From positions 34,365 through 98,364 of the forward strand of contig NZ_JACJVN010000006.1 in assembly GCF_014212015.1 (NCBI RefSeq): 64,000 bases of DNA. The letters are read 5' to 3'. This DNA comes from Cohnella lubricantis. Its GTDB lineage: Bacteria; Bacillota; Bacilli; Paenibacillales; Paenibacillaceae. Below, in pieces: positions 44,495 through 54,121 of the stretch (within the stretch, counting starts at the first letter, position 1; each line of letters starts with the position of its first letter). The notes under the pieces were generated by a model. That model was not told the origin of the DNA and did no database searches. It saw only the letters and a list, made by a program, of their open reading frames with translations. The position numbers and the translations under genes were made by a program.

Positions 44495-45892
44495 ATGGCA
44501 TCCATAACAGCTAAGTCCCGCAGCGGCGAACAGCTGAATATGAAATACGTGCTTCTCATCTCCATCATCGGCGCGGTCGGCGGCTTGTTGTTCGGCTTCG
44601 ACACAGCGGTCGTCTCCGGCGCTGTCGGCTTCTTGGACGAGCGCTTCAACTTGAGCGAATTCGGCGAAGGCTGGGCGGTATCCAGCTTGATCATCGGCGC
44701 CGTCGTCGGCGCCATCTCATCCGGCTGGCTCAGCGACGGCCTAGGCCGCAAGAAAGTGCTGATCAGCGCAGCCGTTCTATTCATTATCGGTTCGGTCGCT
44801 ACGGCGCTTCCGTCCACATTCTCGGGCTACATTATCGCCCGGATGGTCAGCGGCATCGGCATTGGCATCACGTCGACGCTCTGCCCCATCTACAATGCGG
44901 AGATCGCTCCGGCCCGCTATCGCGGACGGCTGGTCGCTCTGAACCAGTTCGCCATCGTAACCGGCATCTTCTTCACCTACTTCGTCAACTCGGGCATCGC
45001 TGGCGCAGGCTCTGACGCTTGGGACATCTCGACCGGCTGGCGTTGGATGTTCGGCGTCGGCGCGGTACCGGGCATAATCTTCATGGCTCTGCTGTTCCTC
45101 GTGCCGGAGAGCCCGCGCTGGCTGATCAAGAACGGCAAGCCGGAGAAGGCGCTGAGCATTCTGCTTCGGATCCACGGAGAAGAAGCGGCCAAGCAGGAAG
45201 TGCTTGATATCAAAGCATCGTTCCGTGAAGAGCGCGGCTCGATCCGCGACTTGTTCAAACCGGGCCTTCGATTCGCGATGTTCGTCGGCATTGGTCTGGC
45301 GATATTCCAGCAAGTAACCGGCATTAACGCGATTCTGTACTACGCTCCCGAGATCCTGAAGCAGACGGGAGCGGGGACGAACGCAGCGCTCATTCAGACG
45401 ATTCTGGTCGGCGCGGTGAACATGGTCTTCACCGTCGTGTCGATCTGGCTCATCGACAAGGTCGGCCGCAAGGCGCTTCTGCTGACCGGCGTATCGATCA
45501 TGGCTGTATGCCTCGGAGTGATCGGCCTTCTCTTCAACACCGGTCACAGCTCTGGATATACGGTGCTGGTCTTGATCCTGATCTACACGGCGGCATTCGC
45601 TATCTCGCTCGGCCCGGTCGTATGGGTGATGCTCTCCGAGATCTTCCCGAACCGGGTGCGCGGCTTGGCGACGTCGATCGCTTCGATGTTCCTCTGGGCT
45701 GCGGACTATGCCGTCTCGCAATCCTTCCCGCCTCTACTGGATTGGGCAGGCCCTGCGGCAACCTATTGGACATTCGGCATCCTGTCCGTTATTGCGGTCC
45801 TCTTCACGGTCTTCTTCGTGCCGGAGACCAAGGGCAGATCGCTGGAGCAGATGGAGAGCCTCTGGAACCAAGGCAAGGCGCAGAGCCGTTAA
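44495..45892 (+). CDS. Sugar porter family MFS transporter
   Basis: 465 residues with 12 membrane segments, a proton-coupled sugar symporter of the XylE/AraE/GlcP group. Family signatures present: GFDTAVVSGAV in segment 1, DGLGRKKVL after segment 2, PESPRWLIKNGKPEKA before the central loop, QQVTGINAILYYAPEI in segment 7, DKVGRKALL, and PETKGRSLEQME near the end. The QQVTGIN segment contacts the sugar. It lies behind the sugar-sensing three-component genes and probably takes up the sugar they detect; xylose or arabinose is a reasonable guess. Start ATG 44495 follows GGAAAGGAC. A terminator follows. Confidence 0.93.
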   Translation: MASITAKSRSGEQLNMKYVLLISIIGAVGGLLFGFDTAVVSGAVGFLDERFNLSEFGEGWAVSSLIIGAVVGAISSGWLSDGLGRKKVLISAAVLFIIGSVATALPSTFSGYIIARMVSGIGIGITSTLCPIYNAEIAPARYRGRLVALNQFAIVTGIFFTYFVNSGIAGAGSDAWDISTGWRWMFGVGAVPGIIFMALLFLVPESPRWLIKNGKPEKALSILLRIHGEEAAKQEVLDIKASFREERGSIRDLFKPGLRFAMFVGIGLAIFQQVTGINAILYYAPEILKQTGAGTNAALIQTILVGAVNMVFTVVSIWLIDKVGRKALLLTGVSIMAVCLGVIGLLFNTGHSSGYTVLVLILIYTAAFAISLGPVVWVMLSEIFPNRVRGLATSIASMFLWAADYAVSQSFPPLLDWAGPAATYWTFGILSVIAVLFTVFFVPETKGRSLEQMESLWNQGKAQSR

Positions 45893-45915
45893 TCGAATCC
45901 TATCCTTCGCTCGTC

Positions 45916-45955
45916 ACCGCTTGACAGCTTAATGCTGCCGAGCGGTTTTTTTTTT
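45916..45955 (+). terminator. Rho-independent terminator of the sugar porter
   Basis: Stem ACCGCT-TGA-CAGC, loop TTAAT, GCTG-CCG-AGCGGT, followed by ten T residues. Confidence 0.92.
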
Positions 45956-46006
45956 GAAGTTCACTGGAGGAAACCGAGAACAATGTCGAATATAACAGTA
46001 TCCTGA

Positions 46007-47842
46007 TTGAATCGGCTAGCGGAGGTGAGCGTCCTGAGTTTAAGAGTCGGCCTGTCTGAAGTCTTGTTAGCGGCAACGGCTCTCATGCTGGTTGTATCTT
46101 ATCTCGCCTATCGGAAGAGAAGACAGGACGTAGCCCAATACTGTGCTTGGGCCATGCTGGCCGCTTCGTTCTACTCCTTCGGGTATGCTTGCCAGATCAT
46201 AAGCACGAATCTACAGCAGGCGAAGCTCTGGCTCAATGTGCAATACATCGGCATTCCATTCATCGTGACCTTCTGGCTTCTTCTCGCCATTGTCTACACA
46301 GGGAATCGAGCTTACCTGAAGAGATGGGCGGCTGTCCTCTTGTTCGCGATCCCCGTAATCATCTTGATCTCGCAATTGACGAATGATATCCATCATCTCT
46401 TCTACCGCGAGCTGCGGTTTGATCCGAGCGATTCGAATCTATCCTCTGTCGTCATAACGAAGGGTCCTTTGTATTGGCTGCATTTCGGTTATTTTAACGT
46501 GGAAGCCGTGGTTGGCATGGCATTGTATCTTCGCATGTATGCGAAGTCCATACCGATTGTTCGTCGGCAAGTGGTGATGCTGATGGTCAGCGGCGCGGCT
46601 CCATGGTTGTTGAATATGATTTACCTGGCGATATTCGGTCGTGCGGAGGTGGATCTGACGCCGTTCGGCTTCGCGATATCCAGCTTCGCCTATCTATGGG
46701 GGATCTATCGGTTTAACCTGCTTCGGCTGGTTCCCATCGCTTATCAGAAGGTGTTCGAGACGATGCAGGACGGCGTCGTCATTCTCGATTATGACCATAA
46801 TCTATCCCACGTGAATGAAGCCGCGAGAGGAATGCTGAGGGAGCTGCGGTTATGGAACGGACAGACGGTGTCCGTCCATAAGGTGTTCGCATCGAATCCG
46901 GAGCTATTGGCGAAGATCGCGGCCGGGGGGGCCGATGAGAGCCGTATCGCCATTAGGCAAGGGCAAGAGCTTCGCCAGTACCAAGTGAGAATATCCACGA
47001 TCTATGATCAGGCAGGCATGGAGATGGGCAAACTGATTATCTTCAGCGATGTGACGCAGGCCGTTCTGTACCAAGAGCAGCTGCTGGCCAATGCCAGTCA
47101 ATTGGAAGAATTGAACGCCTTCAAGGACAAGCTGTTCGCGGTAGTGGCTCATGATATTCGCGATCCTCTCGCTATGATGGTTAATTTATCGGAGATTATC
47201 GAAGAGGATTTCATCGAACCGGGAAGTGAAGAATCCCATATTTTCCAGAAGATTGGCGGCCAAGTCCGGGATACCCACCTGCTGGTGGAGAATCTATTGG
47301 ACTGGGTTCGCAGTCAGAGAGACAAGATTAACTTCCACCCGATGGTATGGGAGCTGGAACCGAGTATTCATCAAGCGGCCCAGACGCTCAAGCATCACCT
47401 GGAGCGGAAGCGGATTCGAATGTCCGTCTCCGTGCAAGAGGGTTCCGAGGTGTACGCAGACAAGGATATGATGGAGCTGGTCCTGCGGAATCTCATGCTC
47501 AACGCGATTAAGTATACCGGGACTGGCGGCTGGATTCAGGTGGAGGCGGCCGATCATGGCGGTCATATGATCGTATCGGTGAAGGATTCCGGAGCAGGCG
47601 TAGATAGTGAAGTTGGGAAAACGTTGTTCCACGAAGTGCAGCCAGGTTCCGCTCCAGGCACCGATGGCGAACGGGGGACGGGGTTAGGGTTATATCTGTG
47701 CGGCAAGTTCGTGCGGTTGAACGGCGGCGACATCGGGTATACATCTGTTCCGGGGCAAGGCAGCACCTTCTACTTCACCCTCCCGTCAACCAAGACGGCG
47801 AACGTTCGACAGCGAACATGGAAGGAGATCGACGCGATATGA
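46007..47842 (+). CDS. Sensor histidine kinase with 7TM N-terminal domain and PAS domain
   Basis: About 611 residues from TTG 46007; GTG 46025 is the alternative and neither has an ideally spaced ribosome-binding site (GCGGAGG lies just before 46025). Seven membrane segments (about 12-235) form the His-kinase N-terminal 7TM sensor. A PAS-like domain (about 240-355; MQDGVVILDYDHNLSHVNEAA) precedes the HisKA box AVVAHDIRDPLAMMVNLSEII and the ATPase domain with NLMLNAIKYTG, DSGAGVD and GTGLGLYLCGKFV. Unlike the other two kinases here this is a classical HisKA type. Its stop overlaps the regulator start (ATGA). Confidence 0.87.
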   Translation: MNRLAEVSVLSLRVGLSEVLLAATALMLVVSYLAYRKRRQDVAQYCAWAMLAASFYSFGYACQIISTNLQQAKLWLNVQYIGIPFIVTFWLLLAIVYTGNRAYLKRWAAVLLFAIPVIILISQLTNDIHHLFYRELRFDPSDSNLSSVVITKGPLYWLHFGYFNVEAVVGMALYLRMYAKSIPIVRRQVVMLMVSGAAPWLLNMIYLAIFGRAEVDLTPFGFAISSFAYLWGIYRFNLLRLVPIAYQKVFETMQDGVVILDYDHNLSHVNEAARGMLRELRLWNGQTVSVHKVFASNPELLAKIAAGGADESRIAIRQGQELRQYQVRISTIYDQAGMEMGKLIIFSDVTQAVLYQEQLLANASQLEELNAFKDKLFAVVAHDIRDPLAMMVNLSEIIEEDFIEPGSEESHIFQKIGGQVRDTHLLVENLLDWVRSQRDKINFHPMVWELEPSIHQAAQTLKHHLERKRIRMSVSVQEGSEVYADKDMMELVLRNLMLNAIKYTGTGGWIQVEAADHGGHMIVSVKDSGAGVDSEVGKTLFHEVQPGSAPGTDGERGTGLGLYLCGKFVRLNGGDIGYTSVPGQGSTFYFTLPSTKTANVRQRTWKEIDAI

Positions 47843-48957
47843 GGGTTATCGTCATCGACGATGAGAAGGCGATGCATCTCATTATGTCCAAGATGCTGGG
47901 CAAGCTTGCCGATGTAGAGGTTGCGGGATGCTTCTTCGATACGGCCTCGGCCTCCCGCTGCATCGACGAGCATGAGGTCCATGCGGCCTTCGTCGATATC
48001 AGCATGCCGCAGGAGAGCGGCATGCAGTTTGCCGAGCGGATGGCGATGGCCCATCCTGATCTGTACATCATTTTCGTCACGTCGCATAAGGATTACGCGC
48101 TGGATGCCTTTGAATTATCCGCGCTCGATTATATCGTGAAGCCCGTGTCGCCGGAGCGGATCGAGAAGGCGGTCATGCGGGCTAGAGCGGTTCATTCGTT
48201 CGCCGAAGCGGAGCGGACGGAGCCTAAGACGGACCGGGTTCGCATAGATGTCTTAGGCGGCTTGGAGGTCAGCACCGCGTATGGCAGCGTGAAGTGGATC
48301 TCCCGCAAGAGCGCGGAGCTGTTCGGCTACCTCCTGATCCATCCCGGCAGGATCGTATCGAGAGCGAGAATTCTGTACGACGTATTCGGCGATATGGCGT
48401 CCAAGAATGCGGATACCTATCTGAACACATCCATCTATCAGCTGCGCAAAGCGTTGGCGCCGCATGGGTTGAAGTCGATGGTCTTGTCGGATAGCGAAGG
48501 GTACGGACTGGACCTGACAGACGCAAGCATTGATTATGCCGAGTTCGAGGAACGAATCCATCAGCAAGCAGAGTGGGCAGCAGACGATCTGGACAAGGCG
48601 ATGGAGATAGAGAAGCTGTATGCCGGCGAGCTGTTCGGAGAGAAGGGGTTCGGCTGGGCGATGAACGATACAGAACGCTTGTCCGCCCTGTATGCTGCAT
48701 TCGCCAAGAGGCTGGCGGCAGCGCTGCTGGAGCATCGGGAGGAAGACACAGCGGTCCAGCTCTTGAATAAGCTGTTCGACCGCAACGAGCTAGACGAAGA
48801 GACGGCGAGCCTGCTGCTTCGCGCCTATGCCGCCAAGAAGGATCGGGCTTCGCTGGCCAAGCTTTATCGAAGGTACGTCAAGGTGCTTCATCAGGAGCTG
48901 CATCTCGATCCTTCTAAGGAATTAATAGAGCTGTACACTCGACTTCAAACGACATGA
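47839..48957 (+). CDS. Response regulator with winged-helix and BTAD domains (SARP-like)
   Basis: 372 residues. The receiver (1-120) has DDEKAMH, phospho-Asp in AAFVDISMPQESG (about 54), and Lys in YIVKPVS. A winged-helix OmpR/SARP DNA-binding region (about 140-225; LFGYLLIHPGRIVSRARILYD, then ADTYLNTSIYQLRKAL) is followed by a bacterial transcriptional activation domain of helical repeats (about 235-370; RYVKVLHQELHLDPSKELIELY is its typical end). Start ATG 47839 overlaps the kinase stop and follows AAGGAGAT. A terminator lies at 48973. The two exported proteins downstream are candidate targets. Confidence 0.9.
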   Translation: MRVIVIDDEKAMHLIMSKMLGKLADVEVAGCFFDTASASRCIDEHEVHAAFVDISMPQESGMQFAERMAMAHPDLYIIFVTSHKDYALDAFELSALDYIVKPVSPERIEKAVMRARAVHSFAEAERTEPKTDRVRIDVLGGLEVSTAYGSVKWISRKSAELFGYLLIHPGRIVSRARILYDVFGDMASKNADTYLNTSIYQLRKALAPHGLKSMVLSDSEGYGLDLTDASIDYAEFEERIHQQAEWAADDLDKAMEIEKLYAGELFGEKGFGWAMNDTERLSALYAAFAKRLAAALLEHREEDTAVQLLNKLFDRNELDEETASLLLRAYAAKKDRASLAKLYRRYVKVLHQELHLDPSKELIELYTRLQTT

Positions 48958-48972
48958 CAATTGTTATCAGAG

Positions 48973-49009
48973 ACCCGCGAGGCCAATAGCCGCGCGGGTT
49001 TTGTTGTTT
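48973..49009 (+). terminator. Rho-independent terminator of the 7TM kinase/BTAD regulator pair
   Basis: Stem ACCCGCG / CGCGGGT (48973-48979, 48993-48999) followed by TTTTGTTGTTT. Confidence 0.88.
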
Positions 49010-49205
49010 CGTGACAGATATTCTTTCATTCTTCTTTCAGTGGACGAGCGTATTGTCGAATATGTATGCACACAACTCTGTCATTCAGAGTTCAGATTGA
49101 AGAATAAGGAGAGATGCTTGGAGCGAAGGAAGCGGATGGTTGACCGGTCGATCGAGCAGGGATGCATAGGTTAGTGACAAATTTGAATGGAAACGAGGTT
49201 CTGAT

Positions 49206-51911
49206 ATGAAGCAGAATTTAAGAAGATGGCTGTCGCTTGCGACCGTAATGGCGGTCTTGGCCGTAACGCTGCTGGCCAATGTTGCGCCTGCTGCTTATGC
49301 GGCGGGTTCAGATATTACAATAGAGCGCGCGGTCTTCAGCAACAATAATCGAGATATTATCGTGACCTTCAATGAGCCGGTTGAAGTGAAGCCTGGCGTG
49401 ACAGATCAGGCATCGAGAGTTGGTTTGAAGCCTCAGTATATCGGTTATTATATGTCGGTGTCTGAAGGCGGAGGCACATTGGAGATATCGGATGCCGGAG
49501 AGCTGATCGTGCATCTGAACAGCACAATGCCGAATGGCTCCTACCAGATCCGAATCCTTGCAGGCACGCTTCAAGGCAGCGAGGATTCCGGCTATCAACA
49601 GACGTCTGAGTTGATTAGCGAGTTGTTCTCGTCTTATACAATTCCCGCTTTCCAAAGTGTTGCGCTGACCGACGAGAATGATGTGACGATTACGCTGAAC
49701 ACGTCGGTAACGGCGGCGACGTATTCAGTCTCCGGCGCGACATACAATTATGATCCGCACGAATTCGTGCAGATTAGGAAGAACGGCGATCCGGACTATA
49801 GCGAACTGGACAGCGACGACATCGTGACGGTGAGCGATGATCTGTTGAATATTGACTTCGCTTCGCCGCTGGCAGACGCGACGCAATATTCCATCAAGGT
49901 ATTGGCAGGCGCGGTGCAGAGCGCTCCGGGTATTACAAATTCGGAGTTCACTGTTGGCGTCAATACGAAGGCTCCGACGTATAGTTCCAGCTCTAAAGAT
50001 GAGTATTCAAGCTACTCTAGAATTTATGTAAACTACGATCAAAATATATACAAGAATGGCTTGAGCGATGATGAACTGAAAGCTGCTGTCACAATATCCT
50101 CGGATGGCGGAGATTCGTTTGAACAGCTGGCTGAGGATGCCGAGGTTTACATCAGTGGAAGTAATTATTTGACTATTTATTTCGACTCACCGTTAGCGGC
50201 GGGCGATTACCAAGTGAAGATTGGTGCCGGCGCACTGAAGAACAGCGTTGGGGTACCGTCTAATGTAGTGACAACGCCTGCCATTACCTTTAGCGACCTC
50301 ACCGGTCCCGAATACCAGTCGCTGGAGCTTAGCGAAGGCAATACCAAGGTCACTCTTACGTTTGATGATAATATTTACATTCGCAATGGCTACAATTTAG
50401 TGAATTACATCTATATCCGCAAGGATGGTAGTTCGCTGCCGAACAACGACTGGATAGAGTCAGCCGTTACATCCGGCAACCAACTTGTGATCACGCTAAG
50501 CAAACCGCTTGTCGGCAATGGATACCAATTCGTAATTTATTACTATGTGTTGCAAGATGAGAACGGCAATTCCTTGAAAGATAGCTGGGACGTAGTAACG
50601 GACCTGATTGACACAGCTAATCCGGATTCGCCGGCTTATGACTATTCCAAGTTCAGCAATACGAACCATGACTTGACGCTCTACTTCGACGCGCCGATTC
50701 TCAACAATACCGCTTCGAACGATGCGCTGAAGGCTGGGATCGCCTTAAGCGTCAATGGCGGAGCGCCTCACGCGCTGGCCGCTTCCACGACGGTAACGAT
50801 TACAGGTCAGACAATCTTGCTGCACTTCGCCGACCCGTTGGTTGATCCGAATATTCAGGTTCATATCGCGGCGAATACGCTGAAGAGCGAATCGGGCCAT
50901 GCTTTGGCCAATCCGATTACGACCGAAGCAGTGTTCCCGAATACTCTGTATCCGCCGGAGCTGGATGATGCGTATCTCATCAGCAGCCATACGGCTGTTG
51001 TCGAGTTTGATACGAACGACGGGAATCTGGCAGACAATACGCCGGGGACAGACGAATCGAATCTGAAGACCGCCGTGTCCTATTCGCTGGATCATGGCAG
51101 TACCTTCTTGCCGCTTGGGACAGATGACGACGTCATCCTGAATGACAGTCAATTGTTGGTTTATTTCCATGAAGCATTGACGGGCGAGGTTCAAATTCGG
51201 ATAGCGGGCAGCACGTTGAAGAATTCGTTCGGCAACGTGTTGACTGAGGCTGTGACAACCGAAGAGCTGACTGCTGATGCTCCTTATAACATCTCAGGCG
51301 ATGCTTATACGGATGCGCCTAGCGTCATCACGTTTGACGATGATCCCGTATGGAGAGAACATATCTCGGGTGTAGGGATTTATAATGACAACACAGGACA
51401 GGATCAAGAGCTAGCGCAGGAGGATTACACGATCAGTCCAGGGAAAATCACGATTCGGCAAGGTGTCTTTGAAGAGTTTACCACTTACTATTTTTATATC
51501 GATGCAGACGGATATGATAATCGGGACGTAGAACTATTCTCTCATCCGGTCCAAATGAGTTTTGCTATGGGACCTGTCAAGACGGATAGCGCCAACGGCA
51601 TCACCGCTTCTGTTAAGGTAGCTCCTTATGCTTCGTACTTAGGAAGTCAGGCGACGGTCATCTTCCAACTGATGGACGGGGAGAAGCCGGTAAGCATTGC
51701 CGCCATTCATACGGATGTTCTGGATGATATCGGAACGTTTACGGCTCACTTCAACGCAGCCGACGCAACCGACACGACCAATCATGATTATACGGTAAGA
51801 GCTTACGTCGTGGATCAATATACGAATGATCCTTCCTCTGTCGGTTACGATTTGGCTACACGGTTCACTGAGGCTGAGATGGAATCGAACGAGGATCTGC
51901 AGGATTACTAG
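49206..51911 (+). CDS. Exported repeat protein with SwmB-like domains and a Shr/HID (DUF1533)-like domain
   Basis: 901 residues. A signal peptide (about 1-36, ending AAYAAG) is followed by about five SwmB-type Ig-like repeats (about 38-690), each of the form VxVTFxxxV...V.SG..LxIxxxxPL...YxVxIxAGxLxxxxG. A domain at about 695-790 (VWREHISGVGIYND...YTISPGKITIRQGVF...YYFYIDADGYDNRDV) matches the Shr-type haemoglobin-interacting/DUF1533 pattern. The C-terminal ~110 residues are another beta domain with no SLH motif or LPXTG, so how it is retained is unclear. It may be secreted or bind to the SLH protein encoded next. Confidence 0.75.
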   Translation: MKQNLRRWLSLATVMAVLAVTLLANVAPAAYAAGSDITIERAVFSNNNRDIIVTFNEPVEVKPGVTDQASRVGLKPQYIGYYMSVSEGGGTLEISDAGELIVHLNSTMPNGSYQIRILAGTLQGSEDSGYQQTSELISELFSSYTIPAFQSVALTDENDVTITLNTSVTAATYSVSGATYNYDPHEFVQIRKNGDPDYSELDSDDIVTVSDDLLNIDFASPLADATQYSIKVLAGAVQSAPGITNSEFTVGVNTKAPTYSSSSKDEYSSYSRIYVNYDQNIYKNGLSDDELKAAVTISSDGGDSFEQLAEDAEVYISGSNYLTIYFDSPLAAGDYQVKIGAGALKNSVGVPSNVVTTPAITFSDLTGPEYQSLELSEGNTKVTLTFDDNIYIRNGYNLVNYIYIRKDGSSLPNNDWIESAVTSGNQLVITLSKPLVGNGYQFVIYYYVLQDENGNSLKDSWDVVTDLIDTANPDSPAYDYSKFSNTNHDLTLYFDAPILNNTASNDALKAGIALSVNGGAPHALAASTTVTITGQTILLHFADPLVDPNIQVHIAANTLKSESGHALANPITTEAVFPNTLYPPELDDAYLISSHTAVVEFDTNDGNLADNTPGTDESNLKTAVSYSLDHGSTFLPLGTDDDVILNDSQLLVYFHEALTGEVQIRIAGSTLKNSFGNVLTEAVTTEELTADAPYNISGDAYTDAPSVITFDDDPVWREHISGVGIYNDNTGQDQELAQEDYTISPGKITIRQGVFEEFTTYYFYIDADGYDNRDVELFSHPVQMSFAMGPVKTDSANGITASVKVAPYASYLGSQATVIFQLMDGEKPVSIAAIHTDVLDDIGTFTAHFNAADATDTTNHDYTVRAYVVDQYTNDPSSVGYDLATRFTEAEMESNEDLQDY

Positions 51912-51960
51912 AATCTCTAGGACAACAACAATTAATTTCTGAGCCGTTCCAGTATAACCA

Positions 51961-51992
51961 GTTGAAGCTGCCTCTTAGGGGGCAGCTTCAAC
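51961..51992 (+). terminator. Perfect 12-bp hairpin without U-tract between two surface-protein genes
   Basis: GTTGAAGCTGCC / GGCAGCTTCAAC with an 8-base loop, 24 bases before the next start codon. The lack of Ts and the closeness of the next gene favour a processing or stabilising hairpin over full termination. Confidence 0.5.
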
Positions 51993-52016
51993 GACTACGA
52001 TGAAAGCGAGGAAACA

Positions 52017-53768
52017 ATGCGCGTGAAACCTCAAAAGCTCTTAACCAAAATGTCGCTGGCGGCAGTCCTGGCACTGTCGGGTTCCATGACGGCCGTGCCG
52101 ATCATGGCATCGGCGGCTGAATCGGCGCCGCAGGTGACGCTTAATCCGATAAACTCGATCGAGCTCGGCGGCAAGGTGACGATCTCGGGAACGACTTCGG
52201 ATAGCGAAGTTATTATCAAAGTGGTGCGTCCTACGGGAGATATCGTGTTCTTCAATATCGTCGAAGTAACCGACGGCGTCTTCACGGATTCGTTCGTGTT
52301 GGGCAGCAATGAGCCTGCCGGAACTTACCAGGTGGTCGCAGGGCGGGGAACCATGGTTGCCCAGCAGAATTTAACCGTGACGGCTCCAGATAATTCGAGC
52401 GACCCCGGCAGCCCGGACAACCCTGGCAACCCTGGCAACCCGGACAATCCGGGCACTCCTGGAAGCCCCGGCTCTGGTACCGTAATCATCGATCCGGGCG
52501 CCGCCGCTCCCGGTAAGGACGGGCAAGTCAGCATCGACCCCAGCAAAGTCAAGTCCGTCAGCGTCACCGGCCCCGACGGCCAAGTGACGACGACCGTCAC
52601 CGTCGACAATCAGGCGCTTGCCGATTCGTTCAGCCAACTGCAGAAGAGCGATGCGAGCCAGCCAGTCATCTCCATCGCGATCGACGCCATAGCGGCGAAT
52701 GGGACGACCAGCGTCTCTCTACCGGCATCCGCGCTCGCGGAAGGCGTGCAGAACGCTCCGAATGCGGTTATTCTCCTCCAATCGGGCGAAGAATCCTACT
52801 CTCTGCCGCTAGCGGTTCTGGACCTGAATGCCATCGCGCAAGAGCTTGGAACGTCGAACGCTATCATTCATGTGAATATCTCCTCGCCAGGATCGAATAT
52901 CAACGATCAGATTAAAGCAGCAGCCAATAAGCGGGGTGCCCAGTCGTTGGATCGTTCCATCGATTTCGCTGTCACGGCTGAAGGCAGCGGCAAGACGATC
53001 GAGCTGAATGACTTCGGCCGCACGTATGTCAGCCGCGAGATGGTCGTTCACCAATCGATCGACCCGAACACATCGACAGGCTTCGTCTTTGATCCTGCTA
53101 CCGGGGCTATGTCCTTCGTGCCGACGGTATTCACCACAGGACAAGATGGGGCTACTCATGCGGTATTCAAACGGAACGGCAACAGCATCTATTCGGTTGC
53201 GACGTACGCCAAGTCGTTCGATGATATCAAGGAGCACTGGGCGAAGTCGGATATCGAGCTGCTGACCTCCAAGATGATCATCAGCGGCGTGACCGACTCG
53301 AACTTCGCGCCGGGACAGAACATTACCCGCGCCGAGTTCGCGACGCTGCTCGTGCGTTCCATGGCGCTGAGCCCGGATGCTGAATCGGCTTCCTTCAGCG
53401 ATGTGCAGGCGGATGCTTGGTATGCCGGTTCCATTGGTGCCGCCGTTCAAGCTGAGCTGGTCAGCGGCTATGCCGATGGAACCTTCAAGCCGGACGCGCC
53501 GATCACCCGCGAACAGATGGCGGTGATGGCGGCCAACGCGCTAAGCGCTGCCGGCCACCCGGCCGCCGCTCAAGCGGATTCGCTGAACGCGTTTAACGAC
53601 CGCGCCGACATTGACGCGTGGGCGAAGGACGCCGTATCCGAAGCCGTCCAAGCCGGGATTATCTCCGGCATCACCTCTTCCGCCTTCGTGCCGGACAACA
53701 ACGCGACGCGCGCGGAAGCGGCCGTCATGCTGAAGCGGCTGCTTCAATACGTTGATTTTATTAACTAA
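52017..53768 (+). CDS. SLH-domain surface protein with Pro/Gly linker
   Basis: 583 residues. A signal peptide (about 1-34, ending IMASAAE) leads to a beta-sandwich (about 38-122; GGKVTISGTTSDSEVIIKVV). A collagen-like linker rich in PGNPG and PDNPG units (about 123-160) follows, then a beta domain (about 165-390) like the pre-SLH domain of the 11.4 kb protein, and three SLH motifs (about 398-583; ITRAEFATLLVRSM, ITREQMAVMAANAL, ATRAEAAVMLKRLL). It should bind secondary wall polymer. It lies just behind the SwmB-repeat gene and may anchor it. A terminator follows. Confidence 0.85.
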   Translation: MRVKPQKLLTKMSLAAVLALSGSMTAVPIMASAAESAPQVTLNPINSIELGGKVTISGTTSDSEVIIKVVRPTGDIVFFNIVEVTDGVFTDSFVLGSNEPAGTYQVVAGRGTMVAQQNLTVTAPDNSSDPGSPDNPGNPGNPDNPGTPGSPGSGTVIIDPGAAAPGKDGQVSIDPSKVKSVSVTGPDGQVTTTVTVDNQALADSFSQLQKSDASQPVISIAIDAIAANGTTSVSLPASALAEGVQNAPNAVILLQSGEESYSLPLAVLDLNAIAQELGTSNAIIHVNISSPGSNINDQIKAAANKRGAQSLDRSIDFAVTAEGSGKTIELNDFGRTYVSREMVVHQSIDPNTSTGFVFDPATGAMSFVPTVFTTGQDGATHAVFKRNGNSIYSVATYAKSFDDIKEHWAKSDIELLTSKMIISGVTDSNFAPGQNITRAEFATLLVRSMALSPDAESASFSDVQADAWYAGSIGAAVQAELVSGYADGTFKPDAPITREQMAVMAANALSAAGHPAAAQADSLNAFNDRADIDAWAKDAVSEAVQAGIISGITSSAFVPDNNATRAEAAVMLKRLLQYVDFIN

Positions 53769-54121
53769 GAGATAGGCATTGCCCATTAAGGCCTCGAGCG
53801 CAATTCGCTCGGGGTCTTTCTTAATTAACAGGTCCGTCCAAACTTTTACAAACAACTTATTTATGTAATTAAGGTTGTCAGTTATCCATATGTTTGTTAT
53901 AGTAATAAAAACCCAGCGAAATAACAGCGGTATCCTTTACAGCCCATTCTGTGGCAGTCCGCAGTTCGCAATCCGCTTCCTCCTCGCATTACCGCTTCAG
54001 CCTCTATCTAATCGCGTTCGCGCATCGAACATGTGAATAGCCGGAGAGTAGGACGGTGCTCTGCACTGGTCTTGTTTTGTCATATCAAATATAGATCCGC
54101 CGAGGATAAGGAGGAGATATC
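53769..54121 (+). promoter_or_regulatory. Leader and promoter region of the opuC operon
   Basis: 353 bases without a gene. After the SLH-gene terminator there is a good vegetative promoter, TTGTCA (53875-53880), 17 bases, TATAGT (53898-53903). This would give an untranslated leader of about 210 bases before opuCA. I recognise no riboswitch in the leader. AAGGAGG (54108-54114) is the opuCA ribosome-binding site. Confidence 0.65.
53792..53825 (+). terminator. Rho-independent terminator of the SLH gene
   Basis: Stem CCTCGAGCG / CGCTCGGGG (one G-U) with loop CAATT, followed by TCTTTCTTAATT. Confidence 0.8.

Noticed and set aside
45983..46006. Seven-codon open frame MSNITVS with a GGAGG upstream, before the 7TM kinase
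   Set aside because: Considered as a leader peptide, but there is no attenuator structure and the match could be chance.
49114..49143. Nine-codon open frame with AAGGAGA upstream, before the SwmB-repeat gene
   Set aside because: Too short to support; no regulatory codons or hairpin nearby.
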